Shown here in pieces: positions 55,294 through 64,000 of a stretch of DNA of 64,000 nucleotides (the first letter of the stretch is position 1; each line of letters starts with the position of its first letter). The DNA is taken from positions 20,328,610 through 20,392,609 of the forward strand of contig JANJXV010000025.1 of assembly GCA_024803745.1 (NCBI GenBank), read 5' to 3'. Under the pieces are notes generated by a model. That model worked only from the letters and a program-made list of their open reading frames with translations, had not been told where the DNA came from and ran no database searches. The DNA comes from Megascapheus bottae. Taxonomy: Eukaryota; Chordata; Mammalia; Rodentia; Geomyidae. A program made the position numbers and the translations under genes.

Positions 55294-55544
55294 AATATAG
55301 ACAGAGAGAAACACGTCTTCTGCCCAGAGCTGACCCAATCAACTTAGGTTACATGAATGCACAGCCGAGGTGGGCGCCCTGACCAGAAGCCTGAGGGTGG
55401 ATCTGTAACAATCCAGAGAATCGACATTGTGAAGCTTGATCACAAGTGCAGTTGTGCCCACTGTAACTCAAAGTCAGCCAGAGACAAGAGGTCAGTAAAT
55501 GAGCACAATGTTTTGGGTTTTTTTTTCCTTTGTTTGTTGTTTGT

Positions 55545-55600
55545 TGGTCATGGGGCTTGAACTCAGGGCCTAGGCTCTGTCCATGAGCTTTTGTGCATTT
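55545..55600 (-). mobile_element. Family A SINE 3' end fragment, antisense
   Basis: 'catggggcttgaactcaggg' to 'ctgtccatgagcttttgtgc'; then it breaks off at the (GT)n. Confidence 0.8.
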
Positions 55601-55603
55601 ATT

Positions 55604-55604
<1 letters not shown>

Positions 55605-55634
<30 letters not shown>
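55605..55634 (+). repeat. (GT)n microsatellite
   Basis: About 14 units. Confidence 0.9.
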
Positions 55635-55636
<2 letters not shown>

Positions 55637-56000
55637 GTCTACGAATACATCTTTTTTTTTAAAAAATTGAGCTTCAGGGCATCTTCTTGTGGAAAAGGAA
55701 AATAGCCTATTAGAAGTGTTCTACCATTGGCCAATTCCTCTAGAAGTGGAACAAGGAACATTTTTTTTAAAGGATACATGAAGAATTACCAGGATCTGCT
55801 GCCCAGCTGAGAAGGATTTCTACAACATGAAACTGAGATTTTAACTGAAGCCAATAGATAGAAAAGATCCTACCAGGAAAAACAAAAGCAACTGAAGCAG
55901 GGAGCCAGGGTAAATTATTATTATTCCTTGTGTTAATAATTATATTCCATCAGACTTCTTAAATAGAGGACAACTTGGAAGGGGACATCACAGGCAATGT

Positions 56001-56035
56001 TAATATTCTCTCCATAATTAATATTCTCTCCATAA
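56001..56035 (+). repeat. Short tandem duplication
   Basis: 'taatattctctccataa' occurs at 56001-56017 and 56019-56035, an 18-base step. The surrounding 55640-56340 shows no gene or recognised repeat. Confidence 0.8.
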
Positions 56036-56357
56036 ACAAATAAGTATAGAAAAGGCTGGCAGACTGGAGACACACCTGGATCACAGGAAATGGTGGAGAA
56101 TCAACAAGATACACATATGGGGCCACACCTGTTATAACAAAATACTTCTGTGGAGGAATGCGGGGACATTTATCTCTAACTGGTGCCTGGTGGATTCAGA
56201 GCATCGAGACAGTTGACGATTAGAGGATACCTGAGCTGCAGCCACTGTGTTCAAGCAGGAGGAAGAGGACGCCATTGTGCTCTAGTGATCAGATCAGGAC
56301 TTATGTGGATTTTGTTGCTGTTTCTTTTTGGTTTTATGTGATGGCATTTGTTTTCGT

Positions 56358-56560
56358 GGGTCCTAGGACTTGAACTTGGTACTCTCCTTGAAGTCTTTTT
56401 TGTGCTCTTCCATTTTGAACCACAGTACCACTTCCAGGTTTGCTAGTGGTTCTTTGGAGATATGATTCTCATGGACTTTCCTACCCAGGCTGGCTTTGAA
56501 CTGCAATCCTCTATCTCCTGAGTAGTGGAGATGACAGACGCAAGCCACCAGTGCCTGGTG
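56358..56560 (-). mobile_element. Family A SINE, antisense
   Basis: 'gtcctaggacttgaacttgg', 'ttgaaccacagtaccacttc', 'gcaagccaccagtgcctggt'. Confidence 0.9.
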
Positions 56561-56624
56561 TGGCATTTGATTTTATGACTTGATTTTCTCTGTGTTGTAT
56601 TCATGACCTGTTTCAAAGATGGAC

Positions 56625-56717
56625 ATGAGGGTGCTGGAGCCCTGGCATGCAGAAGAAAGAGTTAAGAGTGTAGACTTTGGGGTCTGGGGAGGGAGGACAT
56701 GAGTTCAAATTCTGACT
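56625..56717 (+). mobile_element. MIR, left part (split)
   Basis: 'gagtgtagactttggggtct' and 'catgagttcaaattctgact' match the MIR core; it continues at 56849. Confidence 0.75.
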
Positions 56718-56836
56718 TTGAACTGGAAGAGAGTGACATTGTCTGCAAAGAAATGCATTTATTTTTTACTTCTATAACTGTAACCTCTCTATGATGTAAC
56801 TGTAACCACCTTTATGATGACAATTTTAAAAAGATA
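56718..56836 (+). mobile_element. 119-bp insert (L1 3' end-like) inside MIR
   Basis: Bounded by 12-base duplications 'caaattctgact' (56706-56717 and 56837-56848). It holds 'tctataactgtaacctctct' and 'accacctttatgatgacaat' and ends in an A-rich stretch. The 3' end words fit a severely 5'-truncated L1, though another poly(A) RNA is possible. Confidence 0.7.
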
Positions 56837-56945
56837 CAAATTCTGACTCTGCCATCAATTAGCAATGGCCTCGAATGAGTCACTTCATCTCTTAGTTTCC
56901 TCATTAGCAAAAATAGGTGTGAAATATTATATAACCTCGAAGAAT
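56837..56945 (+). mobile_element. MIR, right part (split)
   Basis: 'attctgactctgccatcaat', 'gagtcacttcatctcttagt' and 'ttcctcattagcaaaaatag' are a good match to the MIR core. Confidence 0.85.
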
Positions 56946-56949
56946 CTCA

Positions 56950-57700
56950 AGTTGTTCTGGGACAACTTTAGCATCCACTCCCTGACAGTCACTTCAATAG
57001 ATGGCTGTCACCGTGGGAGCTCGGCATCTCAGCTCAGGAGATATTGAGAAACGACCCACCCCAAGCCAGATCCTGCCCCCCCCAAGCTTCCAATACATAC
57101 AAGAGGTGATGCGCTGATGTGAATGAACACATTACCCAGTTAGCTAGTTCTCCATGTTCTGAGCCTGAGCCCGAAGCACAGGCAGAGGCTGGGGCGGGGC
57201 GTGGGGAGGAAGGGGGCAGGAAAGCAACCCAAAGTCTCAACATGCTCACACCCATGTTGGAGAAGTGTGCTGGAAGTAGAACTCTCCATTCTTTGTCCTC
57301 CTTCAGAATGGGGAATTGAAAAAAGGGTGACAGCAAAAAAAAGGCATCAAACCAGAGATAAATGTTTCCTCATGAGGTGACAACTTGAAGAGATTTGCAG
57401 CAGAAAGATGTTGACAAATGGACATCTAGGAACAAAGGTTGAGTTTTGTGAAAGTCATTGCTAACCCCCAAAGCAAGACACAGTTCTCCCCGACCCCACG
57501 ATTATAAATGGGGGGGATTTGAAAAGGAACTCCCATTGTGTGACATTCAAAACCCACAGTGGCCCAGGAGAGGTGAATCATTTCTAAGGAAAGCACTTCC
57601 CTCAAATCCAGGGGGAAACAGAAGCAGGCAGACTTATTTTTTTAATGGTAATGCAAAAGGCAGATTTATGAGCATCTTGAAACTTGAAATCTGAACATTG
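56950..57700. other. Single-copy DNA, no gene seen
   Basis: Frames of 60-100 codons around 57034-57336 on both strands have low-complexity Glu/Ala or Pro/Ser content. Confidence 0.35.
57191..57216 (+). other. G-quadruplex motif
   Basis: G-runs of 4, 4, 4 and 5 with short loops. Confidence 0.5.

Positions 57701-57703
<3 letters not shown>

Positions 57704-57748
<45 letters not shown>
57704..57748 (+). repeat. (GT)n microsatellite
   Basis: About 22 units. Confidence 0.95.
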
Positions 57749-57749
<1 letters not shown>

Positions 57750-57753
<4 letters not shown>

Positions 57754-58555
57754 ACGATGGTCCAGTCTTACAGCCTGTGTGAGAATACAAGTCTTATGAT
57801 GAAACACCAAAGATAAAGTCTCTCAGTACTATTCCCAACTTAGGAAAGTTCACCCAAGCCCCTCCCCCCAACAAATAATAGGCATAATCTTTGTCTCACA
57901 ACACAGCAATAAACCAAGCGAGATGTGTGACCGTTCATCCTTCCAAGGGTTGCTTTCTGAGTAGCCGCCATATGCTTGGCACTGTCCTTGGTGCTGAAAA
58001 TAAATATGGCGGGAGTGGGGAGTGGAGGTGGAGGTTGTAGATGAGATGGGTCCCAAATTCTGAGTAATTTAATCGCAAATCTGTGCCAGAATTCAACTGC
58101 TATTTGAGCAGGACGAAATACAGTAAAGGTGCCAGAGAAAAGCACATGTATATCTTTTCTGTCACGTGACATGTAATGAATTCATCCCAGCAGCCCTCCG
58201 GATGGTGTCTTTCTGCAAGACTGAGTCATCTCATTCCAAAATGCTTCATAAGAATCCACAGGACCGAATCTCCTTCCTTTTTGGCACAGGGGTGGTTTGT
58301 GTGTTTGCCACAGCGGATCATTATTTTGCTTTTGAGTTTCTCTCATCCAGTGGAAGCTGAAGTTATTCAAGGGGGAAGATGGCTCCATACTTAGAAGTGA
58401 TTAAAGAAGTGGACACATGTTGTTTATCAAAGAATGGTTCATCAGCTTTTGCAAGCAGACATTTGTGTTTGTGTTGGGACTATGCACACTCCCTGACATT
58501 CTACTTCCTGTTGGGAAAATCCAAAGAAAGGTTCAAATTATAATATCACTGTCCT
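57750..58555. other. Single-copy DNA, no gene seen
   Basis: 'ctgagtaatttaatcgcaaa' near 58060 is AT-rich. A 110-codon minus frame (57840-58172) has no recognisable domain. Confidence 0.35.
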
Positions 58556-58556
58556 G

Positions 58557-58795
58557 CTGAGCACTGATGACTCAGACTTGTAATCCTAGCTACTCAGGAG
58601 ACTGAAATCTGAGGATCATGGTTCAAAGACAGACAGGGCATAAAAGTCCATGAGACTCTTATCTCTAACCACCAGAAAAATGGGAATTCATGCTGTGGCT
58701 CAAAGTGGTAGAGCATTAGCCTTGAGCTGAAGGGCTCAGGGACAGCACCAATACTCAGAGTTCAAGGGCCACAACTGATTAATAATAATAAGGAT
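58557..58795 (+). mobile_element. Family A SINE with (TAA)n-like tail
   Basis: 'tgactcagacttgtaatcct', 'atgctgtggctcaaagtggt', 'actcagagttcaagggccac'. Confidence 0.92.
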
Positions 58796-58871
58796 GATGG
58801 TGATAATGTCACTGTCACTTGCCAATTATGAGCACATGTACAATTTTTTCTGAACTATTTAAAAATGAGTT

Positions 58872-59070
58872 GAACCTGGCACTAGTTGGCTACTCAGGAG
58901 GCTGACATCTGATGATGGAAGCTCAAACCCAGCCTGAGCAGGGAAGTCCATGAGAATCCAATGAAACATCACAAAACTGGAAGTGGCCCTGTGGCTCAAA
59001 GCGGTGGAGTGGTATCCTTGAGCAACAACAAAAAAAAGCCCTGAGTTTAAACCCCATGATGGCCAAATAA
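58872..59070 (+). mobile_element. Family A SINE, internally deleted
   Basis: 'ctggcactagttggctactc' lacks about 25 bases of the head; 'gtggccctgtggctcaaagc' and 'ccctgagtttaaaccccatg' mark the right half. Confidence 0.88.
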
Positions 59071-59124
59071 AGACAAAGAAGAGAGTGGCAAAGAACTAGA
59101 ATTATGTCACAGAGACCTTCTTGG

Positions 59125-59262
59125 GCTGGAGGGGTAGCTCAGGGGTAGAACTGGTACTTTGTATGGTCATTCATGCTTGTAGTCTCAGCACTTGTGTTGT
59201 GGAGGGAGGGGATCAGGAAGTTAAGAGCAGCCTGGGCTAGATAGCAAAATGATGCTTTAGAA
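59125..59262 (+). mobile_element. ID + B1-like composite SINE
   Basis: 'ggaggggtagctcaggggta' (ID A-box region) followed by 'tgtagtctcagcacttgtgt' and 'aagagcagcctgggctagat' (B1). Order is reversed compared with Family A. Confidence 0.65.
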
Positions 59263-59283
59263 ACACAGAGAGATATAGATACT

Positions 59284-59314
59284 TTAGAGGTAGGTAGGGA
59301 GGTGGGTAGGTAGG

Positions 59315-59355
<41 letters not shown>

Positions 59356-59370
59356 GGATACATACATACA

Positions 59371-59404
<34 letters not shown>

Positions 59405-59420
59405 CATACATACATGCATA
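59284..59420 (+). repeat. (GGTA)n-(GATA)n-(ACAT)n compound microsatellite
   Basis: GGTA from 59287, GATA/TAGA 59316-59352, then ACAT 59357-59418; it follows the composite SINE. Confidence 0.95.
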
Positions 59421-59566
59421 CATAGACAGACTCTCCAGGCACAAAAGGTTGTACACTGGCATTATGGATATGAATAACCCATAATAGGTCTATCTATCCA
59501 TTCAGACAGAGCGGGATAGGAAACAGCTATTTAGTTGATACATATTTGGAGGGGAATGGAGGCATA

Positions 59567-59779
59567 TTGGGACTTGAACTCAGGACCAGAGCACCGCCCC
59601 TTAGCTTTTATACTCCAGGCTGGTGTTTCACCACTTGAGCCACAGTTCCACCTTTTTTTTTTGGCTATGATAAGAGTCTCACAGACTTTCCTACCTACTC
59701 AGGCTGCCTTTAAAGGAGATCCTCAACTCTCGGCCTCCTGAGGAGTTTAGGATTACAGATATGAGCCATCAGCACGTGG
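59567..59779 (-). mobile_element. Family A SINE, antisense
   Basis: 'attgggacttgaactcagga', 'ttgagccacagttccacctt', 'ttaggattacagatatgagc'. Confidence 0.9.
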
Positions 59780-59784
59780 ACAGT

Positions 59785-60390
59785 ATCTGTTTTGTTTGGC
59801 ATTGCACATGTACAAAACATTGATCATATATTCATTCTAAAATAATTGACTTCCTGAGGTGAAGGTAATCTCTTCTCCTCCCCCCAAAACGCCATCACCT
59901 CAGAAACTGGACCCTCAAAGATAAACATTTGTTGAACAAATGATCAACACACAAGTCAATGTATAAGGCATGCAGGGGGAGGTACAGAGAGAATCAACTG
60001 GTATGGAAAGATTGCTGTGGGGGAAATGTCTGCCCTTTGCTAACCACATTTCTTTGCACTGGAGGTTGCTTCGGCCTGAGGCAGAGTGGGGTGGGGGTCC
60101 CTGGCACTGCATGGCGCTCTTGGCTGAGTCTTGATTATTCTGACAGCAAGCAGGAGACAAAGCCTAAGGTTTTATCAGGGATTTTTTTTTAAATCTTTCT
60201 GTCTTGGAATTTCCAAAACCTACTGCTTCACTAACATCACAAGAGACATTTCTGGTTGCCAGGAGGGAAGAAAGCCAGTGGGAGTTAGTCCCTCTGCCTG
60301 CAATGAAGCAAGGACACGCGCTGTCTCAATAATTCTTCATCAGAAAGTCAGAATCCTGCGGTATTGAGGGCTACCCGGCTCTAGGACCCC
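59785..60390. other. Single-copy DNA, nothing recognised
   Basis: A T-run at 60182 and MIR-like hints near 60250 are too weak to call. Confidence 0.3.
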
Positions 60391-60394
60391 ATTA

Positions 60395-60560
60395 AAAGAA
60401 TTACTACGCTGAGGAGAGGGGGCGGGAGGAAGCGGCTGATGTGCCAGACTGAAACTAAATTAAAAATAAAGCTCCCCTTATTAAATTCATAATTATTGTG
60501 GAGCTGTAGGATCTTATTTTTAAACCTTCTGGCTCCTTCCTTTTGTCTGGGGTACAGGCT
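60395..60560. promoter_or_regulatory. Candidate conserved enhancer
   Basis: Repeat-free: 'gaaactaaattaaaaataaa' (MEF2-like), 'ttaaattcataattattgtg' (homeodomain and SOX-like). Directly before a (TTTC)n array. Confidence 0.35.
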
Positions 60561-60573
60561 GCCCGCTCCCAAT

Positions 60574-60635
<62 letters not shown>

Positions 60636-60636
60636 T
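60574..60636 (+). repeat. (TTTC)n microsatellite
   Basis: About 15 units. Confidence 0.95.
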
Positions 60637-60639
60637 TTT

Positions 60640-60860
60640 ATTTTTGCTTTATGGACAATTTCTTTTTAGCATTCTGAGCATTTAACCTTGAAAAATAGTG
60701 TTGTTTTGCTCTGCATTTCCTGATTGCTAGTCTCCAGGCATCTCCGTGGCATCTTTATAAATCTGCAGGAACGGGTAAATATTTCTTGCTGGCCAGCAGC
60801 TGAAAATCTGAAAATACCAGCTCATGTTCTAGCTGTCAGGCAATTAATGGAATTCAAGGG
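60640..60860. promoter_or_regulatory. Candidate conserved enhancer
   Basis: Repeat-free AT-rich block: 'ctttatggacaatttctttt', 'gggtaaatatttcttgctgg' (FOX), 'gtcaggcaattaatggaatt' (homeodomain). It may be one element with 60395-60560, split by the microsatellite. Confidence 0.35.
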
Positions 60861-60972
60861 AAATGAAAGGTGTGGGCCACAGGGACTGCTTTTAATAACA
60901 AGAGGGTTCCTGCTTGGACTTGGAAAGACTGGAGAGAAGAATCAATAAAAGGCAAGCGGGAAGGGTGGAAGG

Positions 60973-61005
60973 CCCCACGGAACCCCACGGAACCCCACGG
61001 AACCC
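60973..61005 (+). repeat. Three-copy 10-bp tandem repeat
   Basis: 'ccccacggaa' three times; no known function. The next 340 bases show no recognised element. Confidence 0.85.
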
Positions 61006-61349
61006 GTGCCAAGGGAAGCTGGGAAACACAGCCGCCCAAGGCCAACTGAATGGATTAAACTCCAAGGACTACACCTGGGTGCTGAGCAAACAGGAACCCC
61101 TGTCCCATCCAGGCACACGAATGAGGGGAGGGACCCCCCCCTTAGGGGTGGCCAGGGAGACAGACTGGTTCTGTAGCCAGGGCCTTTGTGCAAGTGCACA
61201 AACTGTGAACCCACAGGGACCCCACCTGAGCAGGCATCCCCACACCCCCCGTTCCTCTCAGCAGTTTCTCCTTCTACCCTGCTCAATCAGCACGGTAGCT
61301 TGGGACCCTAAAGGTAAAGGAAGAGAAATCAGACCTAAAAAATTAATAC

Positions 61350-61544
61350 GGGCCGAAGTTTGGCCCAGTGGTAGAGTGCTTGCCTAGCATGCACAAAGAC
61401 ATGGGTTCTATTCCTCAGTCCCACATACATAGAAAAAAATGCTGGAAGTGGTGCTGAGGCTCAAGTGGTAGAGCTCTAGCCTTGAGAAAGTCCAAGGACA
61501 GTGCTCAGGCCCTGAGCTCAAGCCCAGGACTGGCCAAAAAAAAC
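61350..61544 (+). mobile_element. Family B SINE with target-site duplication
   Basis: Flanked by 'aattaatac' (61341-61349 and 61545-61553). The B box reads GGTTCTATTCC, one change from consensus. Confidence 0.93.
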
Positions 61545-61686
61545 AATTAATACAATAGTACTATGGGGGGAGCGGGCAGTTGTTTTGTTTTGTTTTGGTT
61601 TTCAGATATACCAGGCTAGAGATGGGAGACATTTTTTTTCCTTCTACTGAAAAATAGATAGATCATTAAAAGAGAGGAAACTTCTA

Positions 61687-61920
61687 GCCAGGTGCTAGTA
61701 GCTCATGCCTGTAATCTGAGCTACTCAGGAGGCTGAGATCTGAGGATCACAGTTCAAAGCCAGTTCCAGCAGGAAAGTTTGTGAGACTCTTATCTACAAT
61801 TAAATGTCAAAAAGCCACAAGCGGAGCTGTAGCTCAAAGAGCAGAGCACCAACCAGCCTTGAGCAGAAACCAAAGAGACAGTGTCCAGGCCCTGAGTTAA
61901 AGCCCCAGGAACAGCACCAA
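61687..61920 (+). mobile_element. Family A SINE, full length
   Basis: 'gccaggtgctagtagctcat', 'gcggagctgtagctcaaaga', 'ccctgagttaaagccccagg'. Confidence 0.93.
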
Positions 61921-62104
61921 GAGAGGGGGTGGGGGGAAAGACAGGAAAGACAAGACAGAGAGAAAATGAGAGAAAGGTATTTTCTGATCCAAAGAAGGAC
62001 AGTTCAGCCTGCATCTGGAACCTTCTACACTTTCAGATGGAGCAGCCAAGGTTCCACAATGCATGAGACAAGAGTCATGCTGCTACTCAGTGGAATTAGT
62101 GTCT

Positions 62105-62300
62105 GTGGCGATGGGGCAGCTGTGTGAGGTGATGTCACCAAGGATGTCACTGCTGCCCCGTGGTGATGTGGATGATGATGTCACAGTCACCTTGTGGTGA
62201 CATGGGAGAGACTGTCACAGCCTGTGGTGATGTGGAGATAATATCACCGCTGCCCCACTTGGTGATATGGGAGATACTGTCCCCACTGTCTGTCGCCTGC
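62105..62300 (+). repeat. Five-unit GGTGAT minisatellite
   Basis: Units start at 62128, 62162, 62196, 62226 and 62261 (steps 34, 34, 30, 35) with 'ggtgatgtgg' or close variants. Most units also contain a GTCAC/ATCACC word that can pair with GGTGAT, giving hairpin potential. 'gctgcccc' recurs in units 1 and 4, hinting at a two-unit higher order. Confidence 0.75.
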
Positions 62301-62469
62301 AGCTGTGCAGTGCTTTGCAAGGTCCTCCCAACTTGGGGCACCAAAAGGACCTGTGATTTTCTTCACAAGGCAAAGATGGCAGTTGTCACCTCTGCAGGGA
62401 TGGCTGCTTGCCTTGGTGGTTTGTGTGACTTGGCCACCCAGCCCTACAGAATCTAGGAACTGAATTCTA

Positions 62470-62528
62470 CCAACAGTCGGGGTAGCTTGAGAGAGAATGA
62501 ATGGACTGACAAAATGTGGCATATGTAG

Positions 62529-62574
<46 letters not shown>

Positions 62575-63120
62575 ACATGCGCTCACTGCGGTATCATTCA
62601 GCCATAAAGTGTGAAAATGAAATTACACTATTTGTAGGGAAATGGGAGGATCTGGAACCCTTCACATTAAGTGAAATGTAAACCAGGTTCAGAAGGAGAA
62701 AATCATAAGCCTTCCCTCATAAGTGATGTTAGACTTAAAACAGAAACATATCCATAAATGTACTTTATATGTGTGTATGTATTTTACAGGTACCTATGCA
62801 TACAATATATACATTATATTTACATGCAGGTCCATATATGCATGTCTGCAACACCATCCTTTGAACAATTAACACGCACTTCAACAAAAATGAACATTAG
62901 GAAGTTTCAACTTCACGTAGGTACTCGTGAGAGGACCCAGACTAACAGAGCAGGGGACGAGACTGAATACAGTCAAAACATGCACAGGGGTGACGTGGAA
63001 TGAGGGAACTGGGTGAGCCTGGTTTGGGAAGGGAAGCGGAGAAGGGAGAGTGACAGGGAGTGACGGAGGAACATCCTGTGTAATAAATGAACCCCTTTGC
63101 ACAACTAACTGACACCAATT
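62470..63120 (+). mobile_element. L1 3' end, sense, with internal (GT)n
   Basis: 'gaatgaatggactgacaaaa', 'ggtatcattcagccataaag', 'ggaaatgggaggatctggaa', 'ttaagtgaaatgtaaaccag' then a G-rich 3'UTR-like part and 'aaccctt'-type end at about 63120. (GT)n at 62530-62572 interrupts the ORF2-end/3'UTR border. Confidence 0.75.
62530..62572 (+). repeat. (GT)n microsatellite inside L1
   Basis: About 21 units; L1 usually has a short TATA/CACA stretch at this spot ('atatacacaatgg' region), which may have expanded. Confidence 0.95.
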
Positions 63121-63127
63121 AAAGAGG

Positions 63128-63358
63128 AGCCAGGCACCAGTGGCTCACGCCTGTCATCCTAGCTACTCAGGAGGCTGAGATCTGAGGATCGTGGTTCAAG
63201 GCCAGCCCAGGTAGAAAACTCCATGAGACTTGTCTCCAATGAATCACCAGAAAACTGCCAGTGAAGCTGTGACTCAAGGGGTAGAGTGCTAGCCTTGAGC
63301 AAAAGAAGCTCAGGGACAGTGCTCAGGCCCTGAGTTCAAGCCTCGTGACTGGCAAATG
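63128..63358 (+). mobile_element. Family A SINE, near consensus
   Basis: 'aggcaccagtggctcacgcc', 'aggaggctgagatctgagga', 'gccctgagttcaagcctcgt'; (GGGA)n tail at 63361-63412. Confidence 0.94.
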
Positions 63359-63360
63359 AA

Positions 63361-63412
63361 AGGGGGGGAGGGAGGGATGGAGGGAGGGAGGGAGGGAGGG
63401 AGGGAGGGAGGA
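63361..63412 (+). repeat. (GGGA)n microsatellite
   Basis: About 12 units, grown from the SINE tail. Confidence 0.9.
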
Positions 63413-63499
63413 GAGATCCATGGGAGGTGTGGAGAAAGCAGCTGCTATAGTCCTGACCACTTGGGAGCTGGAGCTCTGAGGAACGCCTGTGGCATAACT

Positions 63500-63640
63500 G
63501 CCACAAGCCATCATTTTGTACATTTTATAAACGTACAGAGACGGGTCCGCAGCCAGGTCACAAAGCTGGTAACAGAGCCAGGAATGGAACCTCCAGCAGC
63601 CTGGCTCCAGAGCCATGCAAGGGAGAACAGGAGGCCTGCC
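63500..63640 (-). mobile_element. MIR fragment
   Basis: 'acgtacagagacgggtccgc', 'gccaggtcacaaagctggta', 'gagccaggaatggaacctcc' and 'ctggctccagagccatgc' match the MIR core in the orientation where 'aggtcacaaagct' reads on the plus strand. Confidence 0.7.
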
Positions 63641-63713
63641 TTTCCTCGTGGGGTCCTCCGTGGACGCTGAATGGGGCCATGGGTGAGAGGCCAATCCTGC
63701 AGAGCAGAACTCA

Positions 63714-63919
63714 GGGCCGGGAGTTTGGCCTAGTGGTAGAGTGCTCACCTAGCATGCACAAAGACCAGGGTTTGATTCCTCAGTACCACAGACATAGAAA
63801 AAAAGCTGAAAGTGGTGCTGAGGCTCAAGTGGTAGAGCTCTAGCCTTGAGAAAAATCCAAGGAAAGTGCTCAGGCCCTGAGTTCAAGCCCAGGACTGGCA
63901 AAAAAAAAAAAAAAGACAT
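63714..63919 (+). mobile_element. Family B SINE with target-site duplication
   Basis: Flanked by 'agcagaactca' (63703-63713 and 63920-63930). The B box reads GGTTTGATTCC, so it is probably an older copy. A14 tail. Confidence 0.94.
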
Positions 63920-64000
63920 AGCAGAACTCAACAAATGCTGTGGTGTTTAGGTTGAGGGGTAAAAAAAGGCAACAACAAACGCCTCAGCCTCACTTATCAA

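Overview
The window looks like nuclear DNA of a rodent, most likely a geomyoid (kangaroo rat, pocket mouse or pocket gopher). The main evidence is two abundant tRNA/7SL-derived SINE families. Family A is about 230 bp: a B1-like left half (glossary phrases 'ctactcaggaggctgagat', 'agactcttatctcc') joined to an ID-derived right half ('gtggctcaagtggtagagc', 'gccctgagttcaagcccc'). This matches the published description of B1-dID dimers. Family B is about 195 bp: an ID head ('gtttggcctagtggtagag', 'cccgggttcgattcctcgg') joined to the same kind of right half, which resembles the ID-dimer SINE reported from Geomyoidea. L1, L2 and MIR debris and long microsatellites are also typical of a mammal. The genus is an inference from memory of these families.

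No protein-coding gene, exon, tRNA, rRNA or CpG island could be supported. All long open frames fall in simple repeats, retroelements or unsupported single-copy DNA. The window therefore reads as an intergenic stretch or the inside of a very long intron.

Layout: 1-5 kb has SINEs, an AT-rich block, an old sense L1 piece and a retrocopied 3'UTR-like insert (4602-5312) with perfect 15-bp target-site duplications. 5-18 kb is mostly single-copy DNA with scattered SINEs, MIR pieces and microsatellites. 18.1-19.1 kb is a 970-bp CA/CCACA array, followed by AT-rich DNA and inverted L1 fragments. 20-30 kb is SINE-rich with an old L1M-type element (27.7-28.9 kb). 30.1-30.5 kb is a nine-unit minisatellite in which every unit carries an inverted CCAAT box (ATTGG). 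31-36 kb holds an antisense L1 end, a minus-strand TATA/CCAAT/G-rich promoter-like block that may be a solo LTR, and an L2 3' end. 36-45 kb has young Family B insertions with clear target-site duplications, an L1 with a probable 5' inversion, and AT-rich homeodomain-motif blocks. 45-49 kb has TTCC and GGAT arrays and an antisense L1 ORF2 piece. 49-64 kb has many SINEs, a nested SINE, a MIR split by a 119-bp insert with 12-bp duplications, and a GGTGAT minisatellite.

Several AT-rich segments without recognisable repeats (near 1.3, 14.1, 16.0, 22.4, 29.85, 35.4, 38.9, 40.1, 60.5 and 60.75 kb) are dense in TAATTA-type and other developmental transcription-factor motifs. They are offered as candidate conserved enhancers, which is an inference. 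No new multi-gene system was found.
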